A stretch of 14,112 bases of DNA from Rhodospirillales bacterium (GTDB lineage: Bacteria > Pseudomonadota > Alphaproteobacteria > Acetobacterales > Acetobacteraceae), in the NCBI GenBank assembly GCA_015654825.1, contig JAATGE010000286.1:1-14112 (forward strand), read 5' to 3'. The position numbers were made by a program, and so were the translations under genes. Within the stretch, counting starts at the first letter, position 1. Each line of letters opens with the position of its first letter. The notes below the pieces were generated by a model that saw only the letters and a program-made list of their open reading frames with translations, ran no database searches and was not told the origin of the DNA. Positions 8,845-14,112 of this stretch are shown piece after piece.

Positions 8845-9096
8845 ATGAATGAAGTAGTCGATGCCACGTTGCCGAGCGGGACGTCCGCCCTGCGGCGCGC
8901 GATCCTGGGCGGTGCGATCGCGTTGTGCGGCATGATCGTGGGCTCCGATGCCGAGGGCCGGGCACTGTTCCAGCAAGTCGAAATGCATGCGGCCCCGCGG
9001 CTCTCGCGCACCGCGTCGACAGAGATTCGCCGGAAGGCTACCGCCCTGTCCTGGACCCGTCACGCGCAGCGTGCTTTCGCGCGAAGCGGCCAGTAG
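8845..9096 (+). CDS. Small hypothetical protein with one possible membrane segment
   Basis: I do not recognise this 83-residue ORF. A good ribosome site (GAGGGGA at 8834-8840) precedes the ATG, and codons are GC-rich at third positions, like real genes nearby. Residues about 17-34 (RRAILGGAIALCGMIVGS) form one weakly hydrophobic segment after two arginines, suggesting an exported or membrane-anchored product. The remaining C-terminal half is basic with no recognisable motif. It starts 53 bases after the molybdoenzyme gene, separated by a hairpin repeat, and may or may not belong to that transcript. The protein could instead be a remnant of a longer gene. It contains no haem-binding CxxCH, so it does not supply the missing cytochrome subunit. 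Confidence 0.45.
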   Translation: MNEVVDATLPSGTSALRRAILGGAIALCGMIVGSDAEGRALFQQVEMHAAPRLSRTASTEIRRKATALSWTRHAQRAFARSGQ

Positions 9097-9199
9097 GCCT
9101 CCACCCCATTTTGGCTGGCCCGGAACTGGCATCGACACCGAGCCAATCGGTCCGTCGGGCCAATGCACGTGCTGGGTGGCGTTGTGAGAACCTGCCAAA

Positions 9200-9218
9200 G
9201 GCGCCACACTGTGGCGCC
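9200..9218. promoter_or_regulatory. 19-base palindrome upstream of bacterioferritin
   Basis: GGCGCCACACTGTGGCGCC is a perfect palindrome around a central base and ends 39 bases before the bacterioferritin ATG. It could be an operator for a dimeric regulator, or an 8-bp hairpin in the 5' leader. It does not match the iron-box patterns I know for Irr or RirA (AT-rich). No T-tract follows, so an intrinsic terminator is unlikely. Confidence 0.4.
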
Positions 9219-9257
9219 CGGCGCGTGACCCGGGCCGCGACATTCGGAGGACGGAGC

Positions 9258-9740
9258 ATGCAGGGCGAGGCCGGGGTCATCGACTACCTCAACAAAGCGC
9301 TGCGGCACGAGCTGACTTCCGTCAATCAGTACTGGCTGCACTACCGCCTGCTGGAAAACTGGGGATTCCGCGCCCTGGCGAAAAAATGGCGCCAGGAATC
9401 AATCGAGGAAATGCAGCACGCTGACAAGATCATCGAGCGCATCCTGTTCCTGGAAGGCTCGCCGAACATGCAGACGCTGGAAACGCTGCGGATCGGCAAG
9501 ACCATAAAGGAGGTGATCGAGCGGGATATGCAGACCGAACTCGATGCGCGTGCGTTATATGAGGCGGCGGCCGCGCATTGCCAGGAAGTGCGGGACTACG
9601 TAACCCGGATACAGTTCGAGGGATTGCTGCACGACGAAGAGAAACACATAGATTTCCTGGAAACGCAGCTTGAACTGATCAGCCGCCTCGGTGTGGAACT
9701 CTATGCACAGCATCATATCGGCGGCCTGGACGAGGACTGA
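9258..9740 (+). CDS. bfr: Bacterioferritin (haem-containing iron-storage protein)
   Basis: Bacterioferritin assembles into a 24-subunit cytoplasmic shell that oxidises Fe(II) and stores it as mineral. It also lowers free-iron stress. The 160-residue length is standard. The dinuclear ferroxidase ligands are complete and sit at the same numbers as in E. coli Bfr: Glu18, Glu51, His54, Glu94, Glu127 and His130. Met52, the haem ligand at the subunit interface, is present. The frame is open upstream, but the start at 9258 is fixed by GGAGG at 9246-9250 (7-base spacing) and by exact family alignment of MQG-E-VIDYLNKAL. A palindrome at 9200-9218 lies in the leader. No bacterioferritin-associated ferredoxin gene is adjacent. 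The gene ends just before an AT-rich hairpin that separates it from a convergent gene. Confidence 0.97.
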   Translation: MQGEAGVIDYLNKALRHELTSVNQYWLHYRLLENWGFRALAKKWRQESIEEMQHADKIIERILFLEGSPNMQTLETLRIGKTIKEVIERDMQTELDARALYEAAAAHCQEVRDYVTRIQFEGLLHDEEKHIDFLETQLELISRLGVELYAQHHIGGLDED

Positions 9741-9764
9741 CGTCCGAATAAGGAACAATTAACC

Positions 9765-9829
9765 AAAGTTTTTGCTTCTTTTTTCAAAAAGAAGTCTGTT
9801 CTTTTTTGAAAAAAGAACCAAAAACGTTT
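9765..9829. repeat. Long AT-rich inverted repeat, copy 2 (probable bidirectional terminator)
   Basis: The left arm (about 9765-9793) and right arm (9799-9829) share the core GCTTCTTTTTTCAAAAA with copy 1 at 734-808. Here the loop is only 5 bases (GTCTG). The right arm differs by GGTTC for GCTTC and by small insertions. It lies between the bacterioferritin stop (9740) and the stop of the minus-strand gene at 9832. Its flank AACAATTAA on the left corresponds to the right flank of copy 1 read in reverse, so the two copies are in opposite orientation and are related beyond the hairpin itself. Confidence 0.85.
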
Positions 9830-9831
9830 AT

Positions 9832-10938
9832 TCACTGGCGTTCCGTTTTGGGCAGCGCGTCAGACTGAACTCTGCCGAGTATTTCATCCGCCTCGCCAGA
9901 CTTTATGGCATGAAGCAGTGGATTTGATTGTGATTCCGGGAAGCGCGCCACGTAGGCGGCGCTGTCGAACCAGGGGCCGGGGGCAATGCCCTCGGCGGCG
10001 CCGTGCAACAGAAAATCCCAGACCGGGTCGGCGCCCGAGGCGGCCAGTTGCGGACGTTGCGCGAGATACCAGGCCGGGTCGAACAGCGGGCAGGCGCGCA
10101 GCAGCGCCGCGTCGGCCAGCAACTGTGCGTCGTCAGCGGAGGGGCTTTCCCGCCGGCGCCGCAGGCGCCCCCAGAAACCGCGCGGTTTCGGAACACTGCC
10201 GCGCGCTTCGTGCAGCGCGGCGATGGTGTTGCGATCGCGACTTTGAATGACCACGCCGATCCAGGTGCCGAGGCGCTGCCAGGCGATCAGCTGCGTGCGC
10301 AACGAAGCCGCCGCAGCCTCGGCCTGGTCGGTGCGGTTGCGCAACGCTGCCTCGCGCGCGACCAGTGCCGCGATTTCCGCCTGCCGCGCGTCCAACGCCT
10401 TTTTCAGGTGGTCGCGGTCGCCGCCTTCGGCAAGCTCGGCCTCCAGCACCGCCACGCGCTGGCTGGTGCTGGCGAGCGCACCGCCGAGTGCCAGGCGCTC
10501 CGCGAAGGCGGACAATTCGCTCTCCGCGGCGGTCGCATTGCGATCCACCAGGAAGGCGCCCTGGCCGAGGAACGCGGTGTCGTACTCCACCACGGGCTGA
10601 AAGCCGTGCTCGGCGAAAATTTCGAACCAGGCATCCAGATCGAGCGGGCCGGCGGCACCCAGCGGCACCGGGATCAGCAGCAGGCGGTCCGTCGCGGTCG
10701 CCAGGGACTGGATGCGCGCGGCTTCCACGAGGTCGCGCGCGGCGTCGGGCGGGGCCAGCAGGATCGCAAGATCGTAGGCGACCGCCTCGCCCGCCACAAA
10801 AATTTCGGGCGTGGCGCCAGCCTCGGCGAGTGCGGCTGCGAAGGCCGCCTCGCCCACCCCGGAGACGGCGAGCGCGATCGGCATCAGGTCGGCAACGATT
10901 CGGGCGGCGAGGCCGCGCAGTTCGACCGTGGCGCTCAT
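9832..10938 (-). CDS. Glycan-locus protein: degenerate methyltransferase-like region, coiled coil and glycosyltransferase-associated repeat
   Basis: This 368-residue protein has three visible parts. Residues 1-135 alternate strands and helices (DLAILLAPPDAARDLVEAAR, then LLLIPVPLG, then a GFQPVVEYDTAFLGQGAFLV end). This resembles the second half of SAM-dependent methyltransferases in polysaccharide loci, but with no glycine-rich SAM loop. Residues about 155-222 form an Ala/Glu/Leu-rich coiled coil. Residues 286-335 carry the pattern FDPAWYLAQRPQLAASGADP-W-FLLHGAAEG-AP-PWFDSAAYVARFP, a repeat I know from the ends of large exopolysaccharide glycosyltransferases. A basic patch (GRLRRRRE) precedes that repeat. 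It overlaps the preceding gene by four bases (ATGA), so the two are translationally coupled. A role in surface-glycan assembly is inferred; enzyme activity is doubtful. Confidence 0.75.
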   Translation of the reverse strand: MSATVELRGLAARIVADLMPIALAVSGVGEAAFAAALAEAGATPEIFVAGEAVAYDLAILLAPPDAARDLVEAARIQSLATATDRLLLIPVPLGAAGPLDLDAWFEIFAEHGFQPVVEYDTAFLGQGAFLVDRNATAAESELSAFAERLALGGALASTSQRVAVLEAELAEGGDRDHLKKALDARQAEIAALVAREAALRNRTDQAEAAAASLRTQLIAWQRLGTWIGVVIQSRDRNTIAALHEARGSVPKPRGFWGRLRRRRESPSADDAQLLADAALLRACPLFDPAWYLAQRPQLAASGADPVWDFLLHGAAEGIAPGPWFDSAAYVARFPESQSNPLLHAIKSGEADEILGRVQSDALPKTERQ

Positions 10939-11579
10939 GCGGCGATCCCGAGGCGGGCAGCCCTGGTATAGGGAAACAGCGGGTCCCAGGGCGATGGCAG
11001 GGCCGGTTCGAGATCGGCCCGTTCACGCGATGTCAGCAGTTCCAGCAGAAAATCAACCTCGCTGGTGCCCTCCCGGTCGAGCGCGCGGACATAGACGCTG
11101 GCCTCCTCGTCGCCGGGCCAGCGGTTCAGCGCGAAGCGAAAAGTGACATCGACGAAACGCGGGGTTCCCATGGCGGCGCGTTCATCCGCCAGGTTCAGGC
11201 AATGCGGGGCGCGACTGAGATCGGCGGCGGTCCAGGTGGGCGGTTCGACGAGAAGCTGCTCCACGTGAACCTGATGCGGGGGGAGCAGCACCGGCACCAC
11301 GAGCCGCACGCGGATCGACTGGTCGCGGCGCGGCAAAAACAGTTCGAAGTCGGTGGGACCGGGGGCGAGTGAATGGCGCAGGCGGGCGGCAAATCCGTAA
11401 TGGCCGTGGCCGTGCGCGGCGCCCAGCAGGTCGGCGCGGAAGGCGAGGGCAGCGGCCTCCGCGACCGGCCGGTGGCGATGGCGGATTTCCAGCAATGCCG
11501 GCGTCGCATCCTGCGTGTCACGCAGCCAGCCGGAAAAAACCCCCTCCGGCGACAGCGATTCCAGCGTGCCCTCGATCAT
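10935..11579 (-). CDS. DUF4214-like protein of a glycan locus
   Basis: The 214-residue protein has two domains. Residues about 3-110 resemble the small beta domain found at the ends of many glycosyltransferases: G-LESLSPEGVFSGWLRD, then A-AFRADLLGAAHGHGHYGFAARL. Residues about 142-187 (FVDVTFRFALNRWPGDEEASVYVRALDREGTS then FLLELLTSRE) match the DUF4214 pattern, also common beside polysaccharide enzymes. The ATG at 11579-11577 has only a weak GGGA upstream. Its stop overlaps the start of the next gene (10938) by four bases, giving a two-gene operon on the minus strand. No catalytic residues can be seen, so it is more likely an accessory or binding protein than an enzyme. Neither domain has a settled biochemical function. 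Confidence 0.75.
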   Translation of the reverse strand: MIEGTLESLSPEGVFSGWLRDTQDATPALLEIRHRHRPVAEAAALAFRADLLGAAHGHGHYGFAARLRHSLAPGPTDFELFLPRRDQSIRVRLVVPVLLPPHQVHVEQLLVEPPTWTAADLSRAPHCLNLADERAAMGTPRFVDVTFRFALNRWPGDEEASVYVRALDREGTSEVDFLLELLTSRERADLEPALPSPWDPLFPYTRAARLGIAA

Positions 11580-11751
11580 GTCGGCGTCCCGCGGCAGGCG
11601 CGCGGTCTGGTGCCGGTGCGCCGGTTCTTGCTACCCAACGGCGGGACAGAATCTGCCACGAAGGGCATCGGAAAAATTGCTTCGCGCATGGAGTGACGCA
11701 CCTGCCTTTCTGCTGAGCTGTCCGGGTCCGCCGCGGCGGCACCATGCGGCG

Positions 11752-12849
11752 GTGCAGCCGATTTCTCAACTGCGGTTGCCACAGTGCCTGCTCGGCGGCG
11801 AGGCGCAGCTGATGGCGTTCGCCGCGGCCAATCCGGAGTTGTCGGGCAAGCTGTTCTTTACGTCGATGCCGGAAATGTTCTTCACGCCCACCAGCCTGCG
11901 GGCGCTGTGGGAGGCGGCGGGCGCGGCACCCTCCGACGGCGGCATCGTGCACCTGCGCTTCGGCGGCACGCGCAACGCGAGGGTATTGAAGGGCGCCCGC
12001 AACGGGCTGGTGCTGGCCGAGGATCACGAAGCCCCCCCGCTGACCGCCAGCCGACACCCGTTTGCCAGCGGCCTGGTGCTGCCGGCGCACATGCGGCGCG
12101 TGTTCGCCTACAGCCGAAGGGTTGCCCGCCCGGCCGCGATCGGCAGTGACAGGACGCCGCTGACCGCGCTGCCGGACGAGTACATGGCCGCGGACCTGGC
12201 AGGGCGCCGCGGCGGGCGCGGTCGCGACGCCGCGGCCGAGGGACTGGAGATCGTCTCGCTGGCGGAGTTCCGCTCCAACGCCTGGGCGGCCGGCCCGGTG
12301 CGCGAGGGGTCGGCGGACCTGGCGGCGGCACTGCAACCGCGCAACCGGGCGCCGTTCGTGCTGCTGCCATGGAACCTGAACCATCCGGGCACCGCCGTGC
12401 CGACGCTGATCGAGCGCACGCTAAGCCTGCAGCGGGCCGCGCGGCCGACGGTGCGGCTGCTGGTTCTGCCGTTCAATTATCCGGGCCAGACCGGGTTGAT
12501 CCGCCGCATGATCCGGCATGTGCGGGCAACCGCGGATGACGGGGCGGCCGCATTGCAAGGCGTGTTCGTGGGTCGGTTGAGCTCGCTCGCATCACTGCCT
12601 GCGCTACGGCGGCTGGCGCGCGTGGCGTGGGTGGACGGCAACGACCCGGAGTATGACTGGACCATGCGCAGGCTGGCCGCGAGCGGCATCGAGCCGCTGC
12701 TGATGGACGCGGACGACGCCGTGACGATTTCGGCGGAGACAAGGTACGGGCTCCTGCACTTCGATACCAAACTGCCCTCGCTACGATCGTTACGAAGACT
12801 GATAGAAGAACGAAAAAGCCCGGGCGCGCTTACCCCCAGCCAGGATTAA
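11752..12849 (+). CDS. Protein of unknown function in a glycan locus
   Basis: I do not recognise this protein, 365 residues from the GTG at 11752. The frame is open upstream to 11515, but that part overlaps the opposite-strand gene and reads as low-complexity, Arg/Ser/Pro-rich shadow sequence. ATG at 11812, with GAGG eight bases upstream, is a credible alternative start (345 residues). The N-terminal region (GKLFFTSMPEMFFTPTSLRALW, then GGIVHLRFGG) and the C-terminal half look globular. The latter alternates strands and helices: FVLLPWNLNHPGTAVPTLIERTLSLQ, then VRLLVLPFNYPGQTGLIRRMI, then WVDGNDPEYDWTMRRL. That could be a Rossmann-like or glycosyltransferase-related fold. It has no signal peptide or membrane segment. 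The stop lies 10 bases before a glycosyltransferase-type ORF, and it is divergent from the two glycan-locus genes, so a shared role is likely. Confidence 0.7.
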   Translation: MQPISQLRLPQCLLGGEAQLMAFAAANPELSGKLFFTSMPEMFFTPTSLRALWEAAGAAPSDGGIVHLRFGGTRNARVLKGARNGLVLAEDHEAPPLTASRHPFASGLVLPAHMRRVFAYSRRVARPAAIGSDRTPLTALPDEYMAADLAGRRGGRGRDAAAEGLEIVSLAEFRSNAWAAGPVREGSADLAAALQPRNRAPFVLLPWNLNHPGTAVPTLIERTLSLQRAARPTVRLLVLPFNYPGQTGLIRRMIRHVRATADDGAAALQGVFVGRLSSLASLPALRRLARVAWVDGNDPEYDWTMRRLAASGIEPLLMDADDAVTISAETRYGLLHFDTKLPSLRSLRRLIEERKSPGALTPSQD

Positions 12850-12859
12850 ATTCGGAGCA

Positions 12860-13768
12860 ATGTCGCACTCGGAACAAAAACCAAAATGGGGTTTGGGGAC
12901 TAGTCCCCAACGGGGTCCAGGGGCAGAGCCCCTGGCCTACTTTCCGCGCGCCCAACGCCGCCTGGCCGCCGCCGGCGCACTCATCTATTTCGACCTGTCA
13001 CCATTGCGCGAAGCCCACTGGACCGGCATTCCCGTAGTCGCCGCCGGCTTCGCGCGCGCGCTGCTGGACCTGCTGCCCGATCATGTGCGGTTCTTCGAGG
13101 GCCGCGATCTGATCGACGCGGGCGCCGTGGACGACGCGCTGCGGCGCAATACCGGGCTTTATCTCGATCGCGACATCACGCGCGGTTATGCGCTGGCCGG
13201 CAAGCTGCCGAGGTTCGGCGAACCGGGCCTGACGGTGGGATTTTTCCCGTCGGTCAAGCCGCTGCGGCGTGCGTTCGATATCGAACTGAATATCTGCCAC
13301 GACCTTTCCACCATCACTTTTCCGCTCATGCATATCCGCGGCAACGTGGTGCACCACACGGAGGCGATCCTCGCCGATCTGGCCAGCGACGACCTCGTGG
13401 TGACGGTTTCCGAAGCGTCGCGGGCAGATCTCGTGGCCTATCTCGGCGTGGACCCGGCACGGATCGTGGCGGCACCGAATGGAGTGGCCTGGCCCGACTG
13501 GTACGAAAGCGAGGCGGTGAATGAGGCGGGTGCCGAGGCAGTCGCTGATTCAGTGGAGGCAGGCGTGATTCCCGCTAGCAAAGCCGAGGATCTGGTCTTC
13601 GTCTTTGGCGTGTTCATTCACCCCGCCGCAGCCGACGACAAGAAGATCTATCAGTTCAACTACGAAGCCACGAAGATGGCCATCGCCAGCGCCATGGCCG
13701 GCAAGCCCACCGCCGGCGACATGATCGCCGGCAAAGAAAAAGCCGTCCATCCCTTCCGCGGCTTCTAA
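12860..13768 (+). CDS. Chimeric ORF: N-terminal half of a GT4-type glycosyltransferase joined to the C-terminal half of Fae
   Basis: The 302-residue frame encodes two unrelated half-proteins. Residues about 38-215 are the acceptor-side domain of a GT4-family glycosyltransferase: YFDLSPLREAHWTGIP, NICHDLSTITFPLMH (His147), VVTVSEASRADLVAYLGVDP (Ser184), and APNGV (Pro206-Gly208). The sugar-nucleotide half with its E-x7-E motif is absent. From about residue 225 the sequence is instead the end of formaldehyde-activating enzyme. Residues about 9-28 are a translated hairpin repeat. The ATG at 12860 has GGAG only two bases upstream, and no other start precedes the conserved part. It lies 10 bases after the preceding gene. 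Neither parent activity should survive, because the Fae part lacks the half with the active-site histidine. It may be an assembly chimera rather than a real gene. Confidence 0.7.
   Translation: MSHSEQKPKWGLGTSPQRGPGAEPLAYFPRAQRRLAAAGALIYFDLSPLREAHWTGIPVVAAGFARALLDLLPDHVRFFEGRDLIDAGAVDDALRRNTGLYLDRDITRGYALAGKLPRFGEPGLTVGFFPSVKPLRRAFDIELNICHDLSTITFPLMHIRGNVVHHTEAILADLASDDLVVTVSEASRADLVAYLGVDPARIVAAPNGVAWPDWYESEAVNEAGAEAVADSVEAGVIPASKAEDLVFVFGVFIHPAAADDKKIYQFNYEATKMAIASAMAGKPTAGDMIAGKEKAVHPFRGF
12893..12935. repeat. Double hairpin repeat inside the start of a coding region
   Basis: TTGGGGACTAGTCCCCAA (12893-12910) is a perfect 18-base palindrome. It is followed by CCAGGGGC-AGA-GCCCCTGG (12917-12935), an 8-bp stem with a 3-base loop. 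The second half is related to the degenerate copy at 8806-8822. I recall this type of element as a dispersed extragenic repeat in Acetobacteraceae. Here it falls inside the reading frame that begins at 12860 and would be translated. Confidence 0.75.
13532..13768 (+). pseudogene. 3' fragment of a formaldehyde-activating enzyme gene (fae)
   Basis: The last ~79 codons of the chimeric ORF read AEAVADSVEAGVIP, KAEDLVFVFGVFIHPAAADD, KIYQFNYEATKMAIASAMAG and EKAVHPFRGF. This is the standard C-terminal half of Fae, which couples formaldehyde to tetrahydromethanopterin in methylotrophs and some Planctomycetes. The N-terminal half of Fae, including the catalytic His, is missing. Codon use shifts here toward a more mixed third position (GTC GCT GAT TCA, ATT CCC GCT AGC AAA). 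Followed within 5 bases by a planctomycete-type repeat, it is most likely the end of a planctomycete gene. Confidence 0.8.
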
Positions 13769-13772
13769 TCAC

Positions 13773-13797
13773 ACTAGCCCGACGCGCAAGCGAGGGA
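13773..13797 (+). repeat. Planctomycete-type intergenic repeat
   Basis: The stretch begins ACTAGCCCGACGCGCAAG and continues GCGAGGGA. It matches from memory a dispersed repeat (TAGCCCGACGCG-nAAGCGAGGGA) common between genes in Rhodopirellula-like genomes. It starts 5 bases after the stop of the Fae fragment. It is not seen elsewhere in the window. Confidence 0.6.
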
Positions 13798-13826
13798 AAA
13801 CCGCGTGGTGTCGCAAGCCCCGGTTT

Positions 13827-13843
13827 GAGTTTCCGTGAAACTC
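13827..13843. repeat. Short perfect hairpin after the Fae fragment
   Basis: GAGTTTC (13827-13833) and GAAACTC (13837-13843) pair around the loop CGT. No T-tract follows. It is probably part of the same intergenic repeat block as 13773-13797. Confidence 0.5.
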
Positions 13844-13877
13844 TAGCTCCAAGCTCGGAACAACCTCACAACCCACC

Positions 13878-13909
13878 AACCGGGAGCAAACCCTGCTCCC
13901 GGTTTTTTT
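13878..13909 (+). terminator. Strong intrinsic terminator
   Basis: An 11-bp perfect stem (13878-13888 with 13894-13904, AACCGGGAGCA pairing with TGCTCCCGGTT) encloses the loop AACCC. It runs into seven T residues (13903-13909). It ends transcription from the Fae-containing unit before the next gene. Confidence 0.92.
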
Positions 13910-13943
13910 GTCCCCACGCAGAATTTTCCTTCTGGAGAATCCG

Positions 13944-14112
13944 ATGGACTGGCACCGTCTCGCCTGCATCCTCTGCCCGACTGTGATTTGGATTCTAGGA
14001 ATCGTTGGTCCCCTTCATGCCCAGTCAGAATTGAAGATCAGCACCGATTTCGAAGGTGGCTCAGCACGCGTCATCGAGCTTGATTCAGCGAATCGCAAAG
14101 TTCACATTGCAC
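13944..14112 (+). CDS. Start of an exported protein, possibly an M14-type zinc carboxypeptidase (3' end missing)
   Basis: Fifty-six codons are visible. GGAG at 13934-13937 lies six bases before the ATG. A signal peptide is clear: MDWHRLA, a hydrophobic core (ILCPTVIWILGIVGPL), and cleavage after HAQ near residue 27. The mature start, LKISTDFEGGSARVIELDSANRKVHIA, resembles the N-terminal beta domain of M14-family (cytosolic-carboxypeptidase-like) proteins that I recall from Planctomycetes. There a DFEGGS segment precedes the peptidase domain. The zinc-binding residues would lie beyond the window, so the catalytic class is unproven. Base composition and codons (CTA, GGA, TCA, AAT, GTT, CTT) differ clearly from the GC-rich genes to the left and agree with the Fae fragment's neighbourhood. 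Confidence 0.6.
   Translation, partial: MDWHRLACILCPTVIWILGIVGPLHAQSELKISTDFEGGSARVIELDSANRKVHIA

Noticed and set aside
8925..9257. Upstream extension of bacterioferritin (111 extra residues)
   Set aside because: The family starts at 9258 with exact residue numbering and a GGAGG site. The extension overlaps the small ORF in another frame.
11515..11751. Upstream extension of the 11752 gene
   Set aside because: It overlaps the start of the opposite-strand gene and the spacer, and reads as Arg/Ser/Pro-rich shadow. A start at 11752 or 11812 is more likely.
1..14112. CRISPR array, tRNA, transposase, toxin-antitoxin or defence system
   Set aside because: No regularly spaced repeats, cloverleaf-like sequence, transposase motif or known defence domain was seen on either strand.

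Overview
The window is a GC-rich stretch with strong G/C third-position bias. Its gene content and repeats suggest an alphaproteobacterium of the Acetobacteraceae type. The pointers are two copies of a long AT-rich hairpin built on GCTTCTTTTTTCAAAAA, copies of a CCAGGGGCAGAGCCCCTGG hairpin, a Tat-exported molybdenum hydroxylase and a CalB-type aldehyde dehydrogenase. The assignment rests on remembered family and repeat patterns, not on a search. The last ~580 bases look different and resemble Planctomycetes.

Layout. (1) 3-686: 3' part of an RluA/RluD-type pseudouridine synthase. It converges, across an AT-rich hairpin, on a minus-strand gene for a small secreted protein of unknown function (844-1524). 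(2) 1677-3113: coniferyl-aldehyde-type dehydrogenase, divergent from that gene. (3) 3266-8791: a tight four-gene plus-strand cluster of DUF1800 protein, DUF1501 protein, [2Fe-2S] subunit and molybdopterin subunit. Gaps are 1 and 9 bases, then a 1-base overlap, so the genes are probably co-expressed and act in the periplasm. (4) 8845-9096: a small possible membrane protein, then bacterioferritin (9258-9740) with every ferroxidase ligand and the haem methionine present. (5) 9765-9829: second AT-rich hairpin, again between convergent genes. (6) 9832-12849 plus the start of the next ORF: part of a surface-glycan or glycosyltransferase-type locus. Two coupled minus-strand genes carry domains normally attached to large glycosyltransferases. 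They are divergent from an unrecognised gene (11752-12849), which is followed by the N-terminal half of a GT4-type glycosyltransferase.

The most notable feature is inside the ORF at 12860-13768. Up to about 13505 it encodes the acceptor-side half of a glycosyltransferase. From about 13532 to its stop it encodes the C-terminal half of formaldehyde-activating enzyme (Fae). After that come a planctomycete-style intergenic repeat, a strong intrinsic terminator, and the start of an exported protein resembling planctomycete M14 peptidases. Both parent proteins are truncated exactly at the join. The simplest reading is a chimeric join of two genomes, by misassembly or contamination. Recent horizontal recombination is the alternative.

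I found no RNA gene, CRISPR array, transposase or recognisable defence system. The most interesting intact biology is the linkage of the DUF1800/DUF1501 pair to an exported molybdenum hydroxylase that lacks an adjacent cytochrome subunit.
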